This document shows positions 48,801 to 58,820 of a stretch of DNA of 64,000 nucleotides, one piece after another. Source of the stretch: Telopea speciosissima (lineage: Eukaryota > Streptophyta > Magnoliopsida > Proteales > Proteaceae); NCBI RefSeq assembly GCF_018873765.1, contig NC_057923.1, forward strand, positions 59,266,593-59,330,592, given 5' to 3'. The notes beneath the pieces are model-generated. The model searched no databases and was not told the DNA's origin. It saw only the letters and a list, made by a program, of their open reading frames with translations. Within the stretch, counting starts at the first letter, position 1; every line of letters starts with the position of its first letter. A program made the position numbers and the translations under genes.

Positions 48801-51800
48801 AGGATCGAAAAGAAGGCAAGGAAGAACTAACCTTGAAGGAAAGAGAGGATTATAATGGAATACTAGAATAGGGAAGCAAAAGAAAGAGGGAGGGAAGGAA
48901 GGAGTCAGAATCACAAGGAGGGGGGGAAGAGAACAAGAGCTCCACAGCCAACTGGCTGCCTTAGGCCATGCAGGCTTCAACCAAACAAACAAACTCAACT
49001 CATTCGCTATTGTCTCTATTGATGGGTTACATTGTTTAAATCAGAAAAGACTCCATCTCACATAAGGAAATATTCTTAACTAGGAAACTAAAATAAACTC
49101 TCCTACACATCTAACACTATCTAAAACTCTCATATAAAAACAAGTAAATAAACGTTACAAACCCCAAGTACTTGTACTGTGATGAAGGCAAGCGTCAGGA
49201 TGAACCAGATCATTTCCTTTGTCTACTATCTGCATTACACCTCCCCCATTTTCTTGTCTTTCTATTTTTATGTCAAGAATAATTAAACCTTTACATAATA
49301 CATCAGACAAAATAAGAGCATTAACAGATGAACCTAGACCAAAAGCAACTAGAACTATATACCTTAGCCTTTCAGGCTCGTATTTGCTTTCACTTTTAGC
49401 AGCACGCACAAGCTCAGCTGCCATCACTGTGATGAAAGCAAGCGTCAGGATTTGTTTGAATAAGAGTTGATATGGAATGATTTCTAAGAACAGAAAGTAT
49501 CTCACAAAAAATCAGGTCTGACATCCCTTGTTGTAAACACTTCAGAAAAATCCAGAAGAAACAAAGAAAGGAAAAACTAAGAGCCAAATCCACCAGGTGT
49601 GGGAAGAAATGGTCTGTTATGTCTATCAGCTTAATCCCCATATAGCAGATGTAATGTAAATGAAATAAAAGATTAAATAAGTGATAAGTCCTAGAATGAA
49701 ATTTCCTACATCCATGAATTCCTGCATTGCTTTTACTGAATTTTTAAGTAAAGTAATCAACCTTGTCATGCTTAACAACATCACAGTTTTGAAAAGTCTT
49801 CACATGTACAATGTGCAAAATCGTCACAGTAAGTATTCTCTTTCTACAACAGATCAAGATGCAACAAGTTATTAAGCCTGCTGCAACTGAGAAATGTTTT
49901 ATTTAGTCTTATGCAACTATTATGTTTAACGAATTAGTTAAGGAAAGATTAGCGTTAACTATTTTCACATCCACTTTGTGCATCTTGTATGTGTAGGTTT
50001 GTGTTTATTTGCATGTAAACAATATGTGTATCTGTGGATGGAGAGACTGATCAAGAACAAATCTGGTAGCACCATTGCTCACTCCAGGGTAAATTCCACC
50101 AGTTGTAATAGCTGGAATATTGGCAGCTACTGCCTTCTTGTGGAAAGATTTTGCACGTCGTGCATAGCTTGTATCATCACAGACATCCACATACGCCGTC
50201 TGTTGGGAGAAAAACACCATTTTACACAACGTTATATACATGCCTATTATTCCTGTGGATCAAAATTTCAGAAGAATGCAAAAGTTTCAACAAAATTTAA
50301 TTACTTTTGGGGTAATGAAATAGTAGGGGAATACAAAAGTTCCAAAATTCATTGGCTATACTTTTAGTTGGACTTCAAATACGCCCTCAGAGTTAAATAG
50401 AACAACAAGATTCATGCAGTTGACACTTGACACCAAGTAGTTAGGATAAAGCTTTGTTGATTCTAGAATAAAAATCAACTTGAACTCAATCCATTTTCAT
50501 AAACAAGTCTTTTAATTTTTTGCCTAAAATTAATTACATATTACATGTTTATAAAAATGATATAAGATTAAAAAATTTTCAAATTGGTTAAAAACTTAAA
50601 ACACTACCATGGGTTTACAATTATAAAATATATCATACATGTGATGGCTAAATTTTTTACATGTTTTCTAATCAAAAAGAAAAAGAAAACATTTACATGT
50701 CTTCAAACATAGAATTTCTTTATTTTGATAACAAGAGAAATTTGAAAATTTGGTCACCATTTCTTTATTCATGAAATTTTGTTCTAACCAATGAAGAGAA
50801 AAACTAAATATCAGATGTAATCTTTCACTCAGATTAGGTTATGGACACATCCATAACTCTAGGAAATATCTGTGATAATGACAGTGTCTTTACGTATAAT
50901 GGTTGGTGTGATAGTTAACACTTGGAGGAGAATATATAAGTATATAGACAGGCATCAAAATATGAAGTTGGACTTCGTATTGTGACTATGAGAACAATGA
51001 GATAAAGATCAATATTGTCATTATCTTGAACAGAAAATAGGCAATAGCCAAGATAAAAAATCATATGTTTTGAGGGACCATGACAAAATACGCAATTCCC
51101 AAGATAAAAAATAAGTGTTCTGAGTGACCATTATGCAAATATTTATCATGCCACATACTTGTACTGGAGATGCAAAGACCTAATGTGGCATGCAATGAAT
51201 CAAATCTTCTAGCTAGAGTAACAATACTGATGCCAGTGATGCTGGACTAAGTATAGTCACAAAGAGTGAAAATGAAAATACAACTAAAATTTTGAAACAA
51301 TAAGTGAAATAGGAGAGAGAAAATCTTTTGTCTAGCTATACTTAGGAATCATAAGAGCAATAGGATTTGAAAAAAAGAGGAAATTTTGGGCTCTCTTGAG
51401 GTCTAGGACATGGCAGGTATTTGATGAGTTTTATTTTGTCTTAACAGGAAATGACAAAAGACAGGGAGAAAGGCCCCAGTCAGATTTTCTAAAAAATATC
51501 ATTCGAGTTGGTTACCAAGAGCTAAAAAGGGCAACTGCATGGATGGATGGGCACTTGATAGTTTTTAATGGTGGTACAATAGATCGGTCCTAACTCCTAA
51601 TATTTTCAATATAAATGGAATTCTGGTTTATGTTGGAGGTTAACTGAGAAGGGAAAGAAGAGAGCACAGGGGTGAGGGATGCCATGGACGATGATTCCTG
51701 GTTAACAATAAGGAAGATATATGTATGGCCTACTTTACAGCCTCATATACACTCTAGGAAAACCAACTTCTACTCGGACTGAGTTCAACTCACACTACTA

Positions 51801-54656
51801 CTAAAAAATAACTAATAGAAACCAAACAAATAAAAGGAAATTTGCTGCTAGCCGTTGTCCAACTGAGGAACTAAATATTCCACTTAATTACAAAAATACC
51901 CCTGCAAAACCATAACAACTACCAGAGTTTTACTTTTTAAACTTCCATTGCAACCAAAACTGACTTAAAACTGTAAAACATTCCAAAACTATTCATTCAA
52001 CTTAAAACCTTCTAAAGATATTCTCCTTACTAAACCTAAAACTAGACCCCTCCCCCAAAAGTATCACCCCAAAGATGCAGGGAAAAAAAATGCTAGAAAG
52101 CTTTTTTGCCTGTTCGTGCACAGTTTTTAAACTCCTGAACATGTATTCATGCTTATTTTAACATTCGATGAAATGTTAAATAAAGGATTTAGGTATTGGG
52201 ATTGTATTGGGCAAGTCGTATCAGGAACAGCCAGGGCTGATCCAACTGATACTGCATGATACCAATGGTCTCCCCTCGTGGATTGGCCAAATGTTGAATG
52301 AATCAGCCATGTTGTATCAGTATATCCAGGACCAATCAGATACTTATATCCTAGAGCTTCATTGAAAATTTCCTTATTTTTTTTATTCAACAAATATTTT
52401 CTCAATTGCAAAGTTTTTCCATTAATTTAGATAGTAAAATTTCTCAAAGTTCCATGATTCCTCATGGCAAAATCAAGGTATTATGAAAGCCTTCAAAATC
52501 TAAGGTAACAATAAAGTGTGTGTTCATTTTCACCTTGGTAGCTATTGCTGCTTCCAGCACAGTGCATTTCTCTGCCTGTTGAAAAGGCCCTGCTGTGTGA
52601 ACTACAAGATCCACATCTGTAGAAGGATAAATGCTGCTTGAAAAGGTTCTAGTGATTGCATAAGAAAAATTAATTTTCAGACTACAGTTCCACATTCATA
52701 AACTTCTTTCTTGTTTCAATCAAAAGAGTTCATGCCAAAGAACAATAGTGCTGCCAAAACAATTCAAACTCTCATCATCTCTACCCTTGTGCCATCAGCA
52801 ATCCAATATGTCGACTTTAAAAATGACTATTTTAGATATCTGGGGTCAATCATAAATAAAGAAGGTGACATAGAGGATGATGTTTCATAGAGAATTAAAG
52901 TGGGATGAATGAAGTGGAGAGATGCATCCAGAGTGCTGTGTGACCGATGTATTCCTTTAAAGCTTAAAGGAAAGTTCTATATGACTGTTGTACGACCGGC
53001 TATGATGTATGGGGCAAAGAGTTGGGCAGTTATGAAGTGTCACATTGAGAAGCTATGTGTAACAGAGATGAGGATGTTAAGATGGAATTTTTTTTTTTTT
53101 CCAGAAAACAGAAAACAATTACCAAAATTATATAAATTGCTAAGCAACCATTGATAAACATAAAGACTACTTTTGATACTTTTTTGGGTAAACTATTTTT
53201 CCTATTTGATGGTTGAAATGAGTATGGATGGTATCCAATTCTTTTGACCTGAGTAACTTGGATATTGCCACTTGACATTTTTATGGATACAAAATGTTTG
53301 AACTTTGATATGATATTCCCAGAGCAGTGATAAAAATAGATTAGAAGGTATATAGATTATAAAATACATAGGAACAATAACTGAAAATGTGAAAAGGAGT
53401 AAATAAAATAACGAATGGAAGTTGCTGATTTTATTCTAACTTTCATGCTTAAAATATTTTACAAACATATCCAATGAAGTATTTTGCTGATTGGAGGGCA
53501 AGGATCCATGTAGCTGATCCCATTAGTTAGAATTATGCTGAGTTTTGTCATTATTGCTGTTATGTTCTTCTCTTTTTTACTTCTAACAATCTTTTGTTGT
53601 TGCAAGGTTCCATGTAGCCGACCCCATTTAGTTGGGATAAGGCTGAGTTGTTGTTGTTGTTGTTGATTTCCAAAGAATATATTCGGCAAGGGTCTTTGTT
53701 TTTTATGGATAGATTGTCCTTTTAAAATCGACTATGCCTGGACTTGGAAATGAGTTCATACAAGAGTGCCATTTGGGTATACTGCACAGATGATGATTAC
53801 ATATCTATGTAAAGGAGATAAAAGAAGAAACAAGTACAACAGGCGAGAAATATGGGACAAAGGGCTGTCGGTGTCTCATCGCTAGTATGAAGCATTGTAG
53901 CTCTCAAAATAAGTTAAGACTTTACTGATGATTTGGGGAGTAGATTAAGAGCATTTAGATAATTAGATAGACAGAGATCTTTGTTGAAAGTGAAACTCAT
54001 TAGAAGAGTTCACCTACCATTTAACGCCGCTTCCAAGACTTTCATATTCTCAATGTCAACTTCTACAAACTCAGAGTTTTTGCCAACTGTAGCCACCAGA
54101 GCAGCTCCTTTCTCCCTGTCAATAACATAGAATTGTCAGCATTAGCATCTAGATTTTGAAGCCCCTTTGGGGGGGCGGGGAAGAGGGGGGGTTGACACAA
54201 TTATCCAGAGTTGTGTGTATGCCTATTCATTACTGGACACACAACATTATTGCATGAAATGCAAGAAGATAATCCCAATTTGGCCACTGAATTTTCCGGA
54301 ATAGTTCATGTTTCTGAATGTTTTAGCCAAGCTACAAATTCTGGCCCAGATTGATAAGAACAATCAGTGCCAGTTGCATTTTCATGGTAAATTTAAAATT
54401 TTCCTTGGAATAAATTTAGCTGAACCATTAGAGGTATCTCAGGAACTCAGAATCACCTGTTTCTTCCTCCAACGACGATTTGGAGATCAGGACAAAGCTT
54501 AGAGAGAGCAGTGGCAGTAGAACCGCCGACCCTCCCAGTTCCTCCAAGAACCAAAACCCTAGAATTCAGAATCTTGTCAGGGAGATTAACTCTCGACTCA
54601 CTCTCTTTGGTACAGACGATGAGTGTCTGGTTCAAACAAAGAGCAGCGCGCGCCAT
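36809..54656 (-). CDS. Saccharopine dehydrogenase-like oxidoreductase, complete, 13 exons
   Basis: Related to the Arabidopsis protein annotated saccharopine dehydrogenase (At1g50450 type, from memory); the true substrate is not established by the sequence. Minus-strand exons: 54656-54457, 54115-54018, 52616-52534, 50199-50073, 49426-49363, 47202-47105, 43985-43901, 38161-38038, 37779-37678, 37496-37432, 37192-37111, 37027-36948, 36866-36809. Every intron is GT-AG, phases fit and 1266 bp code 421 aa. The N-terminal Rossmann motif VLVLGGTGRVGG is at residues 34-45. Later landmarks are TAYVDVCDDTSYA, TTGGIYPGVSN, YYTAGSGGAGPTI, FGTAPFFWNWGM and the C-terminus PPWMVETDPKEVGLGIYT. No lesion is seen. 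The gene spans 17.8 kb because introns 2, 3, 6 and 7 hold transposon DNA. The short N-terminus before the Rossmann motif gives no clear transit peptide. Confidence 0.95.
39383..42976 (-). mobile_element. L1-type LINE, 5'-truncated, with 16-bp target duplication
   Basis: A 3.56-kb insert at 39399-42960 is flanked by TGTTCCAGAAGCAGTT on both sides (39383-39398, 42961-42976). It has a poly-A end (T run at 39399-39408 on the plus strand). Read on the minus strand it begins downstream of the endonuclease. It runs through the reverse transcriptase (IPKKDNPEVMFDFRPISLCN at about 42175, GAFIQGRNIHDN, then FADDT near 41630), a zf-RVT region (WLIGRGDISFWLDNW, CHCSIPTKIGFFTW-like block near 40560) and a plant RNase H domain (NVDGACKGNPG near 39995, LAEIQALRDGLN). 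It is dead: an in-frame TAA follows WDFLT at 41906, and frame shifts separate this from the GVRQGDP block (about 41775), the zf-RVT part and the RNase H part. It lies in intron 7 of the saccharopine dehydrogenase-like gene. Confidence 0.93.
44317..47100 (-). mobile_element. LTR retroelement fossil, non-coding, with 5-bp target duplication
   Basis: The element spans 44322-47095 and is flanked by AATAC on both sides (44317-44321, 47096-47100). A 363-bp LTR occupies 44322-44684 (plus-strand ends TGTAGAAAACC and TTCAACA). Next to it lies CTCCCCCTCAAGCTGG, the complement of a polypurine tract. At the other end ATGGTATCAGAG (complement at about 47009-47020) fits a tRNA-Met primer site beside the second LTR. 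Orientation is therefore minus. The second LTR is only a short remnant made of two opposed copies of the LTR edge (47020-47062 and 47063-47095). The 2.3-kb interior has no gag or pol motifs, so the element was non-autonomous, broadly copia-like by its primer site and tract. It is broken and lies in intron 6 of the dehydrogenase-like gene. Confidence 0.8.
48470..49165. repeat. Unclassified repeat-like insertion in intron 5
   Basis: A stretch with a purine-rich core (48690-48940, AGAAAGAGGGAGGGAAGG and similar) and an AACTAGGAAACTAAAATAAACT-type tail. The texture, also seen at 16263-16620 and 51632-52100, is that of LTR DNA from plant retroelements. No ends or coding motifs could be fixed, so the call is weak. 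Confidence 0.3.
49176..49451. repeat. 26-bp direct repeat, 250 bp apart, copying a splice acceptor
   Basis: ACTGTGATGAAGGCAAGCG TCAGGAT at 49176-49201 recurs at 49426-49451 with one difference. The second copy is the end of intron 4 of the dehydrogenase-like gene (CTTTCATCACAG on the gene strand) and touches exon 5. The first copy lies in intron 5 and would present a second acceptor-like site. Confidence 0.8.
51632..52100. repeat. Unclassified LTR-like DNA in intron 3
   Basis: TGTTGGAGGTTAACTGAGAA opens a segment with GGGATGCCATGGACGATG, then long A-rich and CTTAAAACC-type blocks. The start and composition resemble an LTR. No partner copy or coding sequence was found. Confidence 0.3.
52186..52335. 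mobile_element. GGTATCGG-type repeat copy, decayed
   Basis: AGGTATTGGGATTGTATTGG on the left and CATGTTGTATCAGTATATCC on the right, with GATACTGCATGATACCAA between, recall the element at 24798-24990. It lies in intron 3 of the dehydrogenase-like gene. Confidence 0.35.
52825..53090 (+). mobile_element. RTE-type LINE fragment
   Basis: The plus strand encodes FRYLGSIINKEGDIEDDV, a stop, then MKWRDASRVLCDRCIPLKLK, KFYMTVVRPAMMYGAKSWAV and CVTEMRMLRW. This is the C-terminal part of the reverse transcriptase region of plant RTE LINEs (YLGS, KGKFY-T-VRPAM-YG-E-W, MRMLRW). The piece is truncated on both sides and ends in a T run. It sits in intron 2 of the dehydrogenase-like gene. Confidence 0.8.
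53500..53672 (+). mobile_element. Two RTE LINE / SINE tails in tandem
   Basis: Two versions of the tail lie about 105 bp apart. The first (GGATCCATGTAGCTGATCCC, TAGTTAGAATTATGCTGAG) is decayed. The second (TTCCATGTAGCCGACCCC, TTTAGTTGGGATAAGGCTGA, then TTG repeats) is nearly canonical. They may come from two successive insertions. Confidence 0.7.
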
Positions 54657-55269
54657 CTCTCCCCTCCGCACACTCTCTCTCTCCCTCCCGCTCCCTCCCT
54701 CTCCCTCCACCTCTTCTTTGCTCTCCTTTTTTCGTATTTTTATCCTGATATCATGTTTTTTAATATAACCAGTAGAAACCTGCCACATGGGTACCCAAAA
54801 TAACCGCCTATGCAAGTGGCTGATCGTTAGGCCACGTGTTGAATTAAAGAGGTTATGAATAATTAAATTTTCTTTTGGGTTTTTTACGATTATCACTCAA
54901 AAACTTTGATATCTATTATTATCCCCCTAAAAATTTTCAAACAATTACTACCCTCCCCTGTTGTATATTAATAAATAATAACTAACTAGCCTTCACCGTT
55001 ACACTCTTGTAATGAATAGGATTAATCGTGAGAGTGTGTCGTTATCGTGAATTTTTTAGAACCAAAATGCCCTTTTGGGGTGGTAATTGTTAAAAACCCC
55101 ATCCCATCACTGTCCCTTCTCCTCCTTCTCGTTCTTCTTCTTCCTCCTCTGCAACCCCAAACCTTGTTTTCTCCACTTGAGGTCACCAACTGTCATGGGG
55201 GAAAAGAATATGTGTCCTTTCTGAAATTGAATACCACCCCAAAATGGCGTGTACACAATAACACAGAGG

Positions 55270-55531
55270 AGGTTCGACGTACGAATTATCAGATAGATTA
55301 GGGTTTCGAATGTCTCTAAATCGCGGCGAAGGCGAGAGCAAGGGATCATCGCCTGGTGTGACTACGACTGTGGGCGGCGATAAAGGATGGTGTGTGTCAG
55401 CCAAGGAAGACATGGCGCTATGGTAGGCAGCGAAGGATTTTCCGTTCGATGGCTCGTCGAGGATCAGACTCTGCATTTCTTCTCAAGATGCAAAGAGATG
55501 GGTCGAAGCCCTGGTTCTCAGAGCCCATCAT
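55270..55531 (-). pseudogene. SNX2: Captured sorting nexin 2 N-terminal fragment
   Basis: On the minus strand the piece starts at 55531 with MMGSENQGFDPS, the usual start of plant SNX2 proteins. It then, after a frameshift near EEM, reads EEMQSLILDEPSNGKSF, YHSAMSSLADTHHPL, TVVVTPGDDPLLSPSP and SDNSYVEPP. Plant SNX2 has the same order (RSAMSTL-D-RHP, VVTPADSDPL, SYLEPPSYADVIF). The match stops at EPP, before the PX domain, where foreign sequence begins. SNX2 acts with retromer on endosomes; this fragment cannot. It lies inside the Pack-MULE and is an acquired copy, not a native gene. Confidence 0.8.
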
Positions 55532-56335
55532 CTTAATTCGGTTTTAAAACAAACAATTATTGATAATAAGAGTAAAATAAGACTGGAAGAGTAAGAAACC
55601 TCCGCTAATAAAAAAGTAAACCCAAAATTACTAATACGGTACAGATTCGTCTTCCATAGCATGAGAAAGGCAAAGGGAGATTGTCACAGATAGAGAGAAT
55701 CGATCCAGGGAACTGCAAAAGAGAGACAGCGTCTCTGATTCATGTAATTGAAGCTTCTTTGCGCCTGTTGCAAGAAGCACTAGAAGAAGAAGAAGAAGAA
55801 GACGAGGACGACGAAGAAGAGCAGAAATTAACACAGGAAGAGAGTTTGAATCAAGTATCAGAAGGTTTCAGCGATGAAGCTGCACGTGGTCTCACCGTCT
55901 CAGGCATGAGAAGGCACGAAATGAATCAGAACTAGAACCAACGAACCCCAATTGGAACAGAAACGATAAAAAAAGCTTTAGGGCCCTGGAAAATCAAATA
56001 TGAATTTAGTTTTCTTGGACAACCTAACGGATTATAAGCATCTCATTGGAATGCTCTGTATCTATTTAGTCAAAATTGACTTCTTCATAATAGCCATGAT
56101 TGATTTAGATTGTGAATCTGTTCTAGTTTCAGGGCGACGGTACTCTTTCTGAATCACTGTGAATGAAAATGTTACAGTCGATGTATCTCACATTTCAGCA
56201 ACTGGAAAAAGCTCCTTGTTCTCTTGATCTTCTGAAGTTGATCATCTGTTTATTTCTCAGCTACTTATTCATCGCTCTTGTGTGATGCATGACAGTCCGC
56301 TGGTAACTCAAGTGCTCTTTTCCTAATTGCTGCAG

Positions 56336-56597
56336 CTCAAAACCTGCTCTGCCCATGGTTAGCTGAGGAACTTGAGGTCAAAATTGCCAGCCCGTGGTTT
56401 TCCTGGTTCAAGGCTGCTAGTTTGCCTGCATTTGTTTCTCTTCTAGCCACTCCATATATCCTGTATAACCTCTATCCTCCTGAAACTAAGGACACACCAG
56501 AAGCCCCTGCCATAAAGAAGTTGGAGCAGATGGGTCCTGTCACAAGAAATGAATGGGTGATGGTTGGTACAATGATTCTTGCTATCATGGTTTGGAG
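56336..56597 (+). pseudogene. DIT2: Captured plastid dicarboxylate transporter (DiT2-like) exon
   Basis: The plus strand encodes AQNLLCPWLAEELEVKIASP, WFSWFKAASLPAFVSLLATP, YILYNLYPPETKDTPEAPA and KKLEQMGPVTRNEWVMVGTM. This is a typical internal part of the plastid glutamate/malate translocator family. It is preceded by TTGCTGCAG, a splice acceptor, and by intron-like DNA, which suggests capture from genomic DNA rather than from an mRNA. The frame is open through the fragment and ends at the inner edge of the right inverted repeat. The parent protein lies in the plastid inner envelope; this copy has no start and is a passenger of the Pack-MULE. Confidence 0.82.
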
Positions 56598-57001
56598 TTA
56601 GGACCTCAAGTGAAGAAAACAAGGTTTGGGGTTGCAGAGGAGGAAGAAGAAGAAGGAGAAGAAGAACGAGGAGAAGGGACGGAGATGGGGTGGGGTGTGT
56701 TTTTACAACTACCACCCGCAAAGGATATTTTGGTCCTAAAAAATCCGTGACAACGGCATACTCTCACGACTAACCTTCTTTGTTACGGGAATGTAACGGT
56801 GGGGGTTAGTCAATTATTAGTATGCAACAGGGGAGGGTAGTAGTTGTTTGAAAATTTTTAGGGAGATAATAATAGATATCAAAGTTTTTGGGATGATAAT
56901 TGTAAAAAACCCCTTTTCTTTTTTGTCACCATGGAAGGTTATATATCATTTTTTGTATCTATTCAAGATCAGATGGAGTTTTAAAACGAAAAAAAAAAAA
57001 T

Positions 57002-57102
57002 CATGTATCGGTTGGTACCATCAAGAATCGGTATCGCATTGGTCTCGTTCCTTGATGATACTGATAATTTAGATCGATATGATATCGGTACCTGATGAAG
57101 AA
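57002..57102. mobile_element. GGTATCGG-type repeat copy, decayed
   Basis: ATGTATCGGTTGGTACCATC and AGAATCGGTATCGC on the left, CGATATGATATCGGTACC on the right. It belongs by motif with the element at 24798-24990, lying just outside the Pack-MULE. Confidence 0.4.
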
Positions 57103-57843
57103 TGTATTTGTACAAAGATATTACATCCAATGACATAAAATCGTTCATCTAAATCAAGTGGCTAATGTAAATCATACACAGTCAATCTAACGGTTGGAAT
57201 TGTCACATTACCATAGGCATACAACATGGCTTAACTAAATCTATACCATCAAGAAAACCTCTCTTATTAATATTCCTGTCTTGGAATTTTAAATGTTTAA
57301 AAAATCGATGATTCAAAATATTATTTTTATTTTGTAATAAATTTGTTAGAGGATTATGTCTTTTTCAAATAGGTTCTAAGTGATCAATAGGTGTGATTAT
57401 TGGAAAACATGTTTGATTGTATGTTAAACATGTTTTGGAAAAAAGACATTGTATTTGAGTATGTCTTTTGAAGATAAACTTGGTGGTGCTTTTTCTTTTC
57501 CAAGGTATAGAGAAGATGTTGAGCCCATGAGAACCTTAACCTCTGTTTTAATTTTGATTTTCTCTATTCATTACGTTTTTTTTTTTATTATCTCCGATTA
57601 GGCACAACTATAAAGTGTCTTTATATATGTGGCCTAGTAAGTGAGTGTAAGAACTACTGGAATGATCTATATTGCGTTATTATATCATGGAGATTGATTC
57701 GCAAGAATCTGGTTTACATTATAGTGAACATTTACAACCTTAAGGAGGTTGTCCACTGGCATGACTTAGCCCCATCGATAATTTAAGATTCTCGTGTTTT
57801 TAGGTTCGTGATACCATATATGTTGTTTATCATTGATGTGATC

Positions 57844-57936
57844 GACTGGGTTTGTCTATGGTTCAAATTAGCTTAGAAGTGTCTTTGAAAGTGTAGATGT
57901 TCTTATGGAAAGCTTGAACCATAGACAAACCCAGTC
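57844..57936. repeat. Perfect 23-bp inverted repeat with 47-bp loop
   Basis: GACTGGGTTTGTCTATGG TTCAA at 57844-57866 is matched exactly by its inverse at 57914-57936. The stem has no mismatch. It could be a very short MITE remnant or a foldback; no partner was found elsewhere in the window. Confidence 0.85.
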
Positions 57937-58820
57937 AACTTAACCAAAGACAAACAAACTTATATTACATGAGAAAATGCAATTTAAGCCAAGACAGTGA
58001 CATGATAGATATAATCTGAGGTTTAGTACATAATATCAATACTAAATTATATTAAAAATAAAAATATCCGATTGTCGTTAAGAGTGAGTGATCGGTTACT
58101 ATGATGTAGAGGAGATATTAGATAAGTTCTTAAGCAGGTTGGACCAGCAAAAGTCCACCCGGACTGGTCGGAGATATTAAAGCGAAATAGGACAAATAAT
58201 ATATCAAATCGAAGTTCTTGAAAAAGCCCACCAAAGTTTTGAAATTTGAATTTTGACGCAATTTTTGAATTTTGAATTTTAACGCATTTTTTGAAATTTG
58301 AGTTTTATTTTATTTGGTGCAAATTTGAATTTTATTTGACCTAATATAAAAGGTCTCTTTAGAGTTGTAATGCTCAACTTGAAATCTATTGAAATTTGAC
58401 CGTTTCATCTTTTTCTTTTACCTTATGAATTCGAGGATCGTTTGTACTAGAACAATATCTAACCCACCTATCTTCATTCTACTGCATCATATTAATAAAA
58501 AAATAATTTGTTTAGCTTAAAAAATTGACAAGCATCCAAATTTATTTGCCCTTTTGAATATATATATTTTTTTCAATCTAGGTAAAAGCTTTTGTTAGAG
58601 CTTACCCATCACTGAATCCATGCACCTAGTTTGCCACTTAAAGATTTAAGTCAATTTTTAATTATTTTTGTATGGTAGATGCATATAATTTCAATGGAAT
58701 ATAGAGGTGGACAAAAAGGAGCAGCTAGAGCAATCACACTCAGCCCTTAAATAGGGCCTTACTCAAAGCAGCTTATCAGATTTTCTTTTATTTTTTATTT
58801 TCCCACCAACAACAAAATAA

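Larger units (their letters stand above)
54868..56922. mobile_element. Pack-MULE carrying two host gene fragments
   Basis: A 2037-bp Mutator-like element (54877-56913) is flanked by the perfect 9-bp duplication TTTTCTTTT (54868-54876, 56914-56922). Its terminal inverted repeats are about 310 bp (54877-55184 and 56602-56913). The ends GGGTTTTTTAC and GTAAAAAACCCC are followed by long matching text (ACTTTGATATCTATTATTAT, CTACCCTCCCCTGTTG and others). It has no transposase. Between the arms are a sorting-nexin-2 first-exon piece (55270-55531, minus) and a plastid dicarboxylate-transporter exon with part of its upstream intron (56336-56597, plus). The remaining 0.8 kb has no recognised coding sequence. 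It starts only about 210 bp upstream of the dehydrogenase-like gene's start codon. By definition this is a Pack-MULE; a parental autonomous MULE must lie elsewhere. Confidence 0.93.
56923..58820. other. Gene-free AT-rich spacer
   Basis: The spacer holds a GGTATCGG-type remnant (57002-57102), a perfect short inverted repeat (57844-57936) and, at 58230-58340, repeats of GAATTTTGAATTTTAACGCA. From about 58100 to 58420 the sequence looks like LTR or other repeat DNA (ATATAAAAGGTCTC near 58345). No gene is recognisable. Confidence 0.5.

Noticed and set aside
55681-55935. Acidic open frame with a Glu/Asp run
   Set aside because: It is a translation of a GAA/GAC repeat inside the Pack-MULE, probably leader DNA captured with the SNX2 piece; no homology is recognisable.
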